Made by a program: the position numbers and the translations under genes
Part shown: in pieces, positions 15,252 to 24,200 of the stretch
Numbering within the stretch: position 1 is the stretch's first letter
Layout of the letters: the number at the start of each line of letters is the position of its first letter
Origin: DASXUX01 sp036504595
GTDB lineage: Bacteria; Planctomycetota; SZUA-567; H5-PLA8
Assembly (NCBI GenBank): GCA_036504595.1
Contig: DASXUX010000056.1
Location: forward strand, 173,578 to 237,577
Direction: 5' to 3'
DNA: 64,000 bases
The notes under the pieces: generated by a model
Database searches by the model: none
Told to the model about the DNA's origin: nothing
Seen by the model: the letters and a program-made list of their open reading frames with translations, nothing else

Positions 15252-16973
15252 ATGCCCAACATTGAAGTCAACGGCAGGACAGTTCAGGCCAACGACGGCG
15301 AGACGCTTTTGACCGTTCTGCGGCGCGAAGGCATCCATGTGCCGACGCTCTGCCACATGGAAGGCTTGGCTCCCACCGGCGCCTGCCGGCTGTGCCTGGT
15401 AGAACTCGAAGGCGCGCCCACACTGGTGCCCTCCTGCTCCTACCCGGTCGCCAATGGCATGAAGATTAAGACGCGCACGACGAAGGTCCTGTCGTCGCGG
15501 CGTATGATTGTTGAGCTGCTGCTCGCCAACCACCCGGACGATTGCCTGTACTGCGGCCGCAGCGGCAAGTGCGACCTGCAATCGCTGGCACAGGATCTGG
15601 GCGTGAGGCAGCGCCGCTTCCAGGGCACGAAGTCTGAGCGCCCCATGGACGTCTCCAGCCCGTCGATCATCCGCGATCCGGACAAGTGCGTGCTTTGCGG
15701 CAAATGCGTGCGCACCTGCGAAGAAATCCAGGCTGTCTCCGCGATCGATTTCGTCGGCCGCGGCGCGAAGTCAACCGTCGGGACCGCTTTCGATAAAGGC
15801 CTCAACGTTTCAAGCTGCATCAACTGCGGCCAATGCATTGTCGTTTGCCCGACCGGTGCGTTGGCGGAGCATTCTTACCTTAGCGAAGTGATCCAGGCTC
15901 TGGCCGATCCGGAGAAGACCGTCGTCGTGCAGCACGCGCCGGCAGTCTCGGTGACGCTGGCGGAAGAGTTCGGCCTCAAGGCCGGCACCGATGTGGACGG
16001 CAAGATGGTTGCTGCGCTGCGCCGCATCGGTTTCGACCGCGTCTTCGATACATCTTTCACCGCCGATCTCACGATCATGGAGGAAGGCAGCGAACTGATT
16101 CACCGCGTCAAGACCGGCGGCGTGCTGCCAATGCTGTCGAGCTGTTCGCCGGGCTGGATCAAGTTCGTTGAGCAGTTCTATCCGGATTTCATCCCCAACC
16201 TCTCGACCTGCAAGAGCCCCCAGCAGATGATGGGCGCGATCATCAAGAGCTTCTGGGCCTCGCGCGAGAACATCGACCCGGCCAAGATCGTCAGCATCTC
16301 GATCATGCCCTGTACGGCGAAGAAGTTTGAGTGCAGCCGCGAAGAGATGGGCCGCGGCTTCGTCCCGGACGTCGATTACGTGCTCACGACGCGCGAACTC
16401 GGACAGCTCTTCCGCATGTTCGGCGTCAATCTCGCCGCCATGGAAACCGAACAGCCCGATACGCCGTTCGGCGAACGCACCAGCGCCGGAAAGATTTTTG
16501 GAGCCAGCGGCGGCGTGATGGAAGCGGCGGTTCGGTCCGCGCACTTCCTGATCACCGGCAAGGAACTGCCCGACCTGAAGATCCAGGCTCTGCGCGGCAT
16601 GAAGGGCTGCAAAGAACTGCGCGCAAAGATCGGCGAACTGGAAGTGGGCGCCGCGGTTGTCAGCGGCCTGGGCAACGCGCGAATCCTCCTCGACCAGATT
16701 CGCGCCGGCCGCAAGGACTTGCACTTCATCGAAGTGATGACCTGTCCCGGCGGCTGTATCAACGGCGGCGGACAGCCTCTGGGCGCCGACCTTGAAGCCG
16801 TCAAAGCGCGCATGCAGGCGCTCTATCAGATTGATCGCGATGCGCCGGTGCGGACGAGCCATTCGAACCAGTGGGTCCAGCGCCTCTACAAGGAATTCCT
16901 CGGCCAGCCGTTGGGTGAGAAGAGCCACCACCTGCTGCACACGCATTACCAGAAGCGCGAGGTGTTGGCGTAA
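15252..16973 (+). CDS. hydA: [FeFe] hydrogenase catalytic subunit
   Basis: A 573-aa cytoplasmic [FeFe] hydrogenase that interconverts protons and H2. Cluster sites in order: N-terminal [2Fe-2S] (Cys34, 45, 48, 62), His94/Cys98/Cys101/Cys107, two [4Fe-4S] sites (Cys146, 149, 152, 156 and Cys189, 192, 195, 199). The H-cluster motifs are L1 SSCSPGW (296-302), L2 MPCTAKK (Cys354) and L3 EVMTCPGGC (Cys498, Cys502). In L1 the second Cys of the usual TSCCPGW is Ser299. The start at 15252 has CGGAGG upstream. With hydC and hydB it forms the HydABC-type complex. The maturases HydE, HydF and HydG are not in the window. Confidence 0.95.
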   Translation: MPNIEVNGRTVQANDGETLLTVLRREGIHVPTLCHMEGLAPTGACRLCLVELEGAPTLVPSCSYPVANGMKIKTRTTKVLSSRRMIVELLLANHPDDCLYCGRSGKCDLQSLAQDLGVRQRRFQGTKSERPMDVSSPSIIRDPDKCVLCGKCVRTCEEIQAVSAIDFVGRGAKSTVGTAFDKGLNVSSCINCGQCIVVCPTGALAEHSYLSEVIQALADPEKTVVVQHAPAVSVTLAEEFGLKAGTDVDGKMVAALRRIGFDRVFDTSFTADLTIMEEGSELIHRVKTGGVLPMLSSCSPGWIKFVEQFYPDFIPNLSTCKSPQQMMGAIIKSFWASRENIDPAKIVSISIMPCTAKKFECSREEMGRGFVPDVDYVLTTRELGQLFRMFGVNLAAMETEQPDTPFGERTSAGKIFGASGGVMEAAVRSAHFLITGKELPDLKIQALRGMKGCKELRAKIGELEVGAAVVSGLGNARILLDQIRAGRKDLHFIEVMTCPGGCINGGGQPLGADLEAVKARMQALYQIDRDAPVRTSHSNQWVQRLYKEFLGQPLGEKSHHLLHTHYQKREVLA

Positions 16974-16976
16974 CAT

Positions 16977-17025
16977 GTGGCACGCTTGTGATCGCGCCGT
17001 CAGTTTGGCGCGATCTCAAGCGTGC
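16977..17025 (+). repeat. Hairpin repeat, GTCAGTTT-loop family, copy C
   Basis: Starts two bases after the hydA stop codon. GTGGCACGCTTG, inner arms GATCGCGCC and GGCGCGATC, loop GTCAGTTT. Copy D at 55745-55793 also starts right after a stop codon and differs by paired changes in the inner arm. Confidence 0.75.
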
Positions 17026-17068
17026 GGAAATGTGGACGTGCCGCGAACAACGAAAAAAGGACGAAGAC

Positions 17069-17485
17069 ATGAGCCAGCAGAAAATCCTAGTAGTTGACGA
17101 CGACCCGGACATTGTAGATCAGCTCGCGTTGACGCTGAAAGGCTTTGGCTACCAGGTCGCACAAGCCGGCAGCGCCGAAGAGGCTGAGGAAGTCCTCATG
17201 TCCTTTAAGCCCGACGTCGCAATCGTGGACTTGATGATGGAGCACCAGGATTCCGGCTTCGTGCTCTGCCACGAGATCAAGAAAATTTATCCTGGCACGC
17301 CTGTGATCCTCCTGACCGCCGTGAAATCGGCAACGGGTATTTCCTTCGAGCCCGCTTCGAGCGAGCAACAGTCGTGGGTGAAGGCCGACCGCGTTCTCGA
17401 CAAGCCTCTGCGCCCTGAGCAGCTCAAGCGCGAACTGGAGCACTTCCTGGTGAAGCCTGGCTGTGCCTGCGGCGGACACCACTAA
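17069..17485 (+). CDS. Single-domain response regulator with Cys/His tail
   Basis: A 138-aa CheY-like receiver. Acidic residues Asp11/Asp12, phosphoacceptor Asp54 (AIVDLMM), Thr83 and Lys112 are all present. After the receiver the chain ends GCACGGHH (131-138), with two Cys and two His that could bind a metal. The start at 17069 follows AAAAAGGACGAAGAC. It is the last gene of the hydrogenase operon, ahead of the terminator, so it may sense or relay redox or metal state for the hydrogenase, or serve a kinase elsewhere. The function is inferred only from fold and position. Confidence 0.85.
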   Translation: MSQQKILVVDDDPDIVDQLALTLKGFGYQVAQAGSAEEAEEVLMSFKPDVAIVDLMMEHQDSGFVLCHEIKKIYPGTPVILLTAVKSATGISFEPASSEQQSWVKADRVLDKPLRPEQLKRELEHFLVKPGCACGGHH

Positions 17486-17506
17486 ATAACGTTTCAGTTA
17501 AATGCA

Positions 17507-17547
17507 ACGGACCGGCGCGGTTGTTTGTGCCGGTCCGTTTCTTTTTA
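17507..17547 (+). terminator. Rho-independent terminator of the hydrogenase operon
   Basis: ACGGACCGGC (17507-17516) pairs perfectly with GCCGGTCCGT (17529-17538), followed by TTCTTTTT. It lies 22 bases after the response-regulator stop and before the convergent dehydrogenase gene. Confidence 0.9.
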
Positions 17548-17559
17548 TGCGTCGAAAGT

Positions 17560-20500
17560 TCAGAATCTTATCGCGGTCGCGCGCACCGCTCGTGAGCGGA
17601 AGACTTCCATCCAGTTCTCTCCCGACAACCGACGCGCCAGTTCCACAATGATGTGCCGGGGCTGCACGCCAAGCTCAGCGTTTCGCCCCAATCCCTGCAA
17701 ACAGGAAGGACAATTCGTCAGGATGACCGAGCGCGATTCCGGCGCCCGATTCTGCATCGCTTCCTGAAGAGCGTTGTTCTTGCGATGAAGCATAGCATTG
17801 CTTATGTCCGGCCGCGAAAGCGCCAGCGTGCCGGCCTCCGAACAGCAGTGCGGCACGGGAGTCACTTTCAAGCCGCAAGCCTTTGCTAGGATCGTTGCAG
17901 CTTTGCCGTCCAGTGAGTCGTGGCAGGGCGCGTGGTACAGGCACTCTCCGCCGGCTTTGACCGAAAGTCCTTTCTCGGTTGCGTAGCGAACGACATCCAG
18001 CACCGGAGCAGCAAAGATTTTGCCCGCCTCCATGTGGCCGAGAGACTCGCGACACGTCCCACAGGTGACCACCACGCCGTCAAAGTCCAGGTACGCGAAC
18101 ATTTCGCGAATTTGTGAGAAAACGATGGTGTCGCGAAGAACGATTCGGTCGCGTTGCTCAGTTCTTGCATTGGCTTTGTGCGGAAAACCGCAGCATAGGA
18201 ACGGCGGCGGCAAGACGATTCTCGTGTCGAGTTCCAGCAGCACATGCAGCGCGGCCATGGAGAGGCTGGAGAACAGACGCTCCGAGCCGCAGCCAGGAAA
18301 GTAAAACACGGTTCCGCGAGCCTCGCGCTCCGGCTCGAACAACAAGGCTTGTCCGGCCTCGCAGCGCGGCAAGACATCGCGCAGCGTGAGCGCATCCGCC
18401 GGCGGAACAGGCGAGCGCAGCATCTGAACCAGGTACGATCCCGCCGGCTCGTGGTCCTTCGCCGGTCCGGCCGTTCGCGCGAGCATGCGCTGCACGCGCC
18501 CGCCGCAGCGCACCACGAATGCTCGAAACGCTTTATTGAATGTCGGCGAACGGCTTTCGAGGTAACGCAACGTCGCCTTTGTGGCGAGCGCCGTATGCTT
18601 GTAGCCGTGATTGACGAGAATTTCGCGCTCGATCACCGATACATCGCCGGTGTCGATCTCTACGGGACATGGCTTTGAGCATTTGTGGCAGATCGTGCAG
18701 TGGTCGGCGACGTCCTCAAGGTAACGCAGCATTCCAAAACATGCCGAGCGCTCCCGCTGCGCTTCGTAGAGCAGCGCTTCGATTAACGAACCAATCGCGA
18801 GATTCTTATTCCTAGGATGATAGAAGAGTCCGCGGGGCGGGTGAAAGACACAACAGTCGGCCTTGCATTTGCCGCAGCGGACGCACTTGGCAATGCGAAT
18901 GGCAAGCTCCTCGAGGCGGCCGTACTGTAGAATGCGAGCTTCGAGCTCCAGCAGGTTAAAGGACGGCGTGAAGATGTTCGCAATGGCACCCAAGTCCGTC
19001 AATTTCCGCGGGTTCATCATGCCCTTGGGATCGACTTCGTGGCGATAGCTCTCCAGATCGCGGATAAATGCGGGATCCAAGTATTTCAACTTGGTGATGC
19101 CAATCCCGTGCTCGCCGGAGCACACTCCTCCGAGCGCGGCGACTTCGGCCATGATGCGGTCCACAACCAGTTCAGCGCGCTTCATCATCGGGCGATCGTT
19201 CGAAAGGACCGGGATGTTGACATGCACGTTGCCGTCACCCGCGTGCATGTGCGTCGCGATAACGATTCGCCGCCGGCGCTCTTCCGCGTAGATCGCATCG
19301 AGCCGCTCTGCAAGTTGATCGTATCCGCGCACGAACTCGCGTAACTGCCGCAGGAGATCAGTGACCAGTTCGAGCGACCGGACTTCCTTCTCCAGCGCCG
19401 CCTCGAGGGCCTTGAGCGTCTTTTCGCAAATCGCCGTTGCCGAATCGATCTTTCCCGCAAGCCATGGCAGTTCTTCTTCCGCCGCGGCCGTACGAAGAAA
19501 ATCACGCGCGCGCTCGATAAAGCGGCGCTGCGCATACCGTTCTTCATCGACGTTGACGGCATCACAGAAACTCGCAAACTCCGCCAGCATATCAAGGGGC
19601 AGGACGACGTCTTCGTTCAGCTTGAAGGCGTTCGTGTGTGCCGCGATGGCGCCAAGCTTCTTCCGATCCGCCCAAAACAGCTTGGCTTCGGCGGCATCCT
19701 TGGCCTCAAACAAAAACGTGTTTTCGTGGGTGCCTAGGATCTCCCGCACAGTCGCTACACCGCGCGAGACCTCATCACGATCATGTCCGACCAAGTCGAT
19801 CAGTAATACGGCCTTTGGGGTGTCGGTCCGCGGCGCCTTTACCTTGTAGCCAATCGCGCGGACATATTGATCGTCGAAGTGCTCCAGCGCCTGCAGGACT
19901 TCATGACCTTCATTGGGGAATGACCGGACAAGTTTGGCGATGATCCAACTCGCCTCCTCCATATCGGGGCCGAAGAACTCCAGGCACAGCGTTGCAGTAG
20001 CTTCGTACTGTTTATAGAGAACGAACGCCGCCGACGTAATCACGCCGTCGGTGCCTTCCTTTTGCACTCCGGGCAGGCCCTTCAGCGCTTTGTTGGTAAT
20101 ATCCTTCCAAAGTCCGTTGCGCCGAACTTCTCGTCCGAGAAGGACAATGGTACGCTGAAGCGCGCCTGCATCGTCGCGGATTTCCCACGTCAAGGTATCA
20201 TTAGGCAGGAGTTTCCGGAGTTGGTGATCGGTGCGCCTGATATGGTAGGCTCGGCCGCCAGGCATCGCGATCTGATATGCGAGCAGATTGTCGATGCAGG
20301 TGCCCCATAGGACCGCGGTTTTTCCGCCAGCATTCTCAGCTATGTTGCCGCCGATCGTGCTGGCCCACGCGCTGGTAGGATCGGTTGCGAAAACAAGCCC
20401 ACGATGGTGAGCGTACTCCATTGCGTGTTCTGTGATAACGCCCGCTTCGAGACTCATCACAGGGGCAGAAACGGCGGTTCCATCGGTCAGCTTGAAACTT

Positions 20501-21183
20501 TCCTCGCGAATGCCGCGAATACGATTCAGCTTCTCCGTGTTGATCAGGATACAGTTCGGGGCTAGCGGCACTGCGCCACCCGTCAGACCCGTTCCGGCTC
20601 CGCGCGGGATCGCGTGAAGATCGAGCTTCTCGATGGCGGCTAAGAGCGGGCCCAACTGTGCTTCCTGCGTCGGCACAACAACCGCAAGCGGCAGATGCAG
20701 GCGCCAATCTGTGGCGTCTGTCGAGTGGCTGACCCGCGTGAACGGATCGAACTGGACGTTCTCGTTGCCGACGATGGGGCGAAGAACATGCAGAATGCGG
20801 CGTCGCTGATGCGGCGTAGAAGTGACTTCGTCACGAAACTGGCACAAGAGATCGTCGCACCTCTTCAGGAGTTCAAGCACCAATGGATCGCCGCCGGAGT
20901 TGGTCTCAATGACGCGCAGGTCGCCGGCGATGTTCCGCAGCAAGGTTCGACGCCGTTTATCGTCGGCAACGAGTTCCTCAAACAGAAACGGATTGCGTCG
21001 GTGAATCAGCAGCTCCCCAAAAAACCGCATGAGCAGCCGCGCGGAGCGCCCGGTCACGCGCTTTGCGCGCAACTCTTCCAGCCGCGTCCAGGTTTCTTCC
21101 CCAAGGAGCCACGTGACAGCCTGGCGGTCATCGGCGGACGTGTAGTTGAAGGGGATCTCACGAAGACTTCGCTCGTCACTCAT
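17560..21183 (-). CDS. FAD-linked oxidase/dehydrogenase with Fe-S and CCG domains (DUF3683-type)
   Basis: A 1207-aa multidomain protein. The N-terminal ~140 residues resemble DUF3683. A FAD-binding domain of the D-lactate/2-hydroxyglutarate dehydrogenase type follows, with GAGTGLTGGAVPLAPN near 195, then the FAD-oxidase C-terminal domain (VATHMHAGDGNVH; GGVCSGEHGIG). Two [4Fe-4S] motifs come next, CVRCGKCKADCC (about 766) and CTICHKCSKPCP (about 831), then two CCG (heterodisulfide-reductase-like) regions, CCGFPHKAN and HCCSEAGT. It probably oxidises a 2-hydroxy acid and feeds electrons to a membrane carrier. GACAAT sits eight bases before the ATG and no Shine-Dalgarno is seen. The next gene upstream on the same strand ends 73 bases away. 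Confidence 0.88.
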   Translation of the reverse strand: MSDERSLREIPFNYTSADDRQAVTWLLGEETWTRLEELRAKRVTGRSARLLMRFFGELLIHRRNPFLFEELVADDKRRRTLLRNIAGDLRVIETNSGGDPLVLELLKRCDDLLCQFRDEVTSTPHQRRRILHVLRPIVGNENVQFDPFTRVSHSTDATDWRLHLPLAVVVPTQEAQLGPLLAAIEKLDLHAIPRGAGTGLTGGAVPLAPNCILINTEKLNRIRGIREESFKLTDGTAVSAPVMSLEAGVITEHAMEYAHHRGLVFATDPTSAWASTIGGNIAENAGGKTAVLWGTCIDNLLAYQIAMPGGRAYHIRRTDHQLRKLLPNDTLTWEIRDDAGALQRTIVLLGREVRRNGLWKDITNKALKGLPGVQKEGTDGVITSAAFVLYKQYEATATLCLEFFGPDMEEASWIIAKLVRSFPNEGHEVLQALEHFDDQYVRAIGYKVKAPRTDTPKAVLLIDLVGHDRDEVSRGVATVREILGTHENTFLFEAKDAAEAKLFWADRKKLGAIAAHTNAFKLNEDVVLPLDMLAEFASFCDAVNVDEERYAQRRFIERARDFLRTAAAEEELPWLAGKIDSATAICEKTLKALEAALEKEVRSLELVTDLLRQLREFVRGYDQLAERLDAIYAEERRRRIVIATHMHAGDGNVHVNIPVLSNDRPMMKRAELVVDRIMAEVAALGGVCSGEHGIGITKLKYLDPAFIRDLESYRHEVDPKGMMNPRKLTDLGAIANIFTPSFNLLELEARILQYGRLEELAIRIAKCVRCGKCKADCCVFHPPRGLFYHPRNKNLAIGSLIEALLYEAQRERSACFGMLRYLEDVADHCTICHKCSKPCPVEIDTGDVSVIEREILVNHGYKHTALATKATLRYLESRSPTFNKAFRAFVVRCGGRVQRMLARTAGPAKDHEPAGSYLVQMLRSPVPPADALTLRDVLPRCEAGQALLFEPEREARGTVFYFPGCGSERLFSSLSMAALHVLLELDTRIVLPPPFLCCGFPHKANARTEQRDRIVLRDTIVFSQIREMFAYLDFDGVVVTCGTCRESLGHMEAGKIFAAPVLDVVRYATEKGLSVKAGGECLYHAPCHDSLDGKAATILAKACGLKVTPVPHCCSEAGTLALSRPDISNAMLHRKNNALQEAMQNRAPESRSVILTNCPSCLQGLGRNAELGVQPRHIIVELARRLSGENWMEVFRSRAVRATAIRF

Positions 21184-21256
21184 GGAGAGCTATTGTCGCC
21201 AATGGGCTGGGGAATGCAAATTGCCGCAGCCGGGCTTTGAAGATGTCTGGAAGGAT

Positions 21257-24200
21257 CTACTTCAAGAGCACCTGGATCGTGTGCTCATGGCCGTCGTCGC
21301 GCAACGCGATGCTGTGCTCGGGTTGCTCAACGCCATCGCTCAACACTCGTTGGATGTTCGGGCCAAGGTTCTGAAACTCGATGTGATACATGGTGCTATG
21401 GTATCTGTAGTCCACTTTGACGAGCGGCCAATCGGGTGGCAGGCGCGGAGTCAGCTTAAGGCGATTGGCTTCGAGCTGCAATCCTAGCAACCAGCCAACA
21501 ATGAGCTGGTACGTCCATCCAGCGGAACCTGTATACCAAGTCCAACCGCCACGGCCGACATGCGGGGTCGCGGCGTAAACATCGGCAGCGATGACGTAAG
21601 GTTCCACTCGGTACGTGGCCTCGCGTGCCTCCAGGCTATGGGCAATAGGATTGATCATCTGCAGCAGCTTCCACGCACGTTCATGTTGGCCGATAGCGGC
21701 GTAGGCCATGATGAGCCAGATCGAGGCATGAGTGTATTGCCCGCCGTTCTCACGAACGCCGGGCAAGTATCCCTTGATGTAGCCTGGTTCCTGGGGAGTT
21801 TTGTCGAAGGGTGGCGTGAACAACAGGATGAGCCCGTCCGAAGTACGCACGAGTTGCTTGTAGGCGGAGTCGAGCGCCGTGAAGCAGCGGGCCGGGTCGG
21901 CGGCGCCCGAAAGAACCGCCCAGCTTTGAGCGATGGAATCGATCTGACACTCGGAGTTCTTGGATGAACCCAGGGGAGTGCCGTCATCATAGAACGCCCG
22001 CAGGTACCACTCGCCGTCCCATGCGTGTTTCTCGATAGACTCCCGCAGGGACGCCGCTTCGGAAAGGCATTGGCTTGAGAAGTCAACGTCTCCTTTGGCG
22101 CGTGCGACCTCCGCGAATTGCGTGAGAATGTAGTGCTGGAAGAAGGCCAACCAAACGCTTTCACCGCGACCGTGAATGCCGACCAGGTTCATGCCATCGT
22201 TCCAGTCACAACTTCCCATTAATGGCATGCCGTGGATGCCGCAGACCCATGAACGCTTGAGTGCTTGTACGCAATGGTCATAGAGACTTGCGGTTTGGGA
22301 CGCACGTGCGGGAAGGTCGTAGTAACTTTCTTCGTCCGGCTTTACAGGACGACCAGTGAGGAACGGAGCCTGTTGGTCCAGGATACTAGCGTCGCCCGTG
22401 GCACGCAAGTAGTGGCAGGTAGCGAGTGGCAGCCAAAGGTAATCGTCAGAACATCGGGTCCGCGTGCCGCGTCCGGTAGGTGGATGCCACCAGTGTTGTA
22501 CGTCGCCTTCGACAAATTGATGTCCCGCACATCGCAGCAGGTGTTCGCGAACGAGCTGGGGCGCGGTGTGGAGAAGGGCGAGGCTGTCTTGTATCTGGTC
22601 GCGGAAGCCGAATGCGCCACCGGACTGGTAAAAGCCGCTGCGTCCGAAGATGCGCGATGAGAGGCATTGGTAGAGGAGCCAGCCGTTGGCAAGGGTATTC
22701 AGCGCGGTATCGGGAGTCTGAATGCGAACCGTGCCTAGGATGGCGTCCCAGTACTTCCGCACAGATGCGAGCTCGGAATGTACGGAGTCCGTCGTGCGAA
22801 AGCGGCGCAGTAAGGTGTGCGCATCATCAATGTCAAGGGCGCAGCCTAAGCTGAAGATGATCTCCAGGTCCTCGCCGGGGCCAAGCTGTAGAACGTGCTG
22901 GAGCGCGCCGCAGGGATCGAAACCGGCACCAACGCGATCCGAGAGGTGCTGGCGAGCCATGGCGGCGGGACAGGCATAGTCTCCATTGCGGCCCAGGAAT
23001 TCCGTGCGATCACCGGTCACGCTTCGCGATGAAGCAGGCGCATCGTGCTGTGTGGATATACAATTCAGAAACGCAACGCGGCCGGCAAAGTCTGTATTGT
23101 AGGTATTGCGCGCCACAAGCATTCCGCTTTGCGGGTCCACTTCGGTGATGACAAAGGGAGCGCTCTTGGCTCGTTGCTCGCCAAGGACCCACTCGACGCA
23201 GGATGTCGCAGAGACGCGCCGGACCGAAGAGGAGTTGTTTCGCAGCCGGAGAACAGTGAACTTCAGCGGCGCTTCACGCGCAACGAAGATGGTCAACGTG
23301 GAGGAAATGCCGCGCTCGACATGTTCAAAGACGCTGTAGCCAAAGCCGTGACGCGATGTGTACCCTGTGGCGCCTGGTGTTGGGAGGGGCGTGGCGGACC
23401 AGAAGCTGCCCGTTTCTTCGTCGCGAAGGTAGAGCGCTTCCCCGCTGGTATCGCAGACGGGATCGTTGTACCAGGGCGAGAGCCGGAATTCATGGGCATT
23501 CTCGCGCCATGTGTAAGCCGCTCCACTCTCGGAGATCACAGTGCCAAAAATAGGATTGGCAAGCACATTAACCCACGGCGCGGGCGTATGCCGGCCGGGC
23601 GGGAGCAAGGTAACGTATTCGCGTCCATCGGGAGCGAATCCGCCGTGCTCGTTGCCTAGTATCAGTGTTGGCGCGGTGGGCGGAGCGCTGGGCGGGGTCT
23701 CTCGCTGCTTTGGACTTGTTCTCAGGCGCGGCACACGTGGCTCAGGACGGCCCCGTCGTGCGACATGATCTTCAAGCGTCCCACCGCTGTCGGTGACCAC
23801 GACTCGTGCCGCGGCCAGGAACAGCGTGCGGTCCTCTTCGGGAAGTTGGTCCAGGCGCCGCACGAAAATTCCGCCGGGCCGGTCCACCAGCGCGGCCTCC
23901 GTACTGGCGGCGATCACAGCCACGATCTGATCGTGCAATGTTTGTTGATAGCCGCCCTCGTCTTCAACCCAGATGACCAAGTCCACCACCAAGCCGCTCG
24001 ACCGCCAATAGGCGTGTGCTTGAACGAGCTGCTTCGCGAGATCGAGCTTGTTGTGATCGGCGATTCGCAGAAGCACGATTGGCAGGTCGCCCGAAACGCC
24101 ATAGCTCCACAGTCCCGACTGGCCGCGGCGGTTCTGCATCAGCGCACTGGCCGCGGCACGTTGCACAGGGTTGCTGTAGATGATGGAACTAGCCAGCCGC

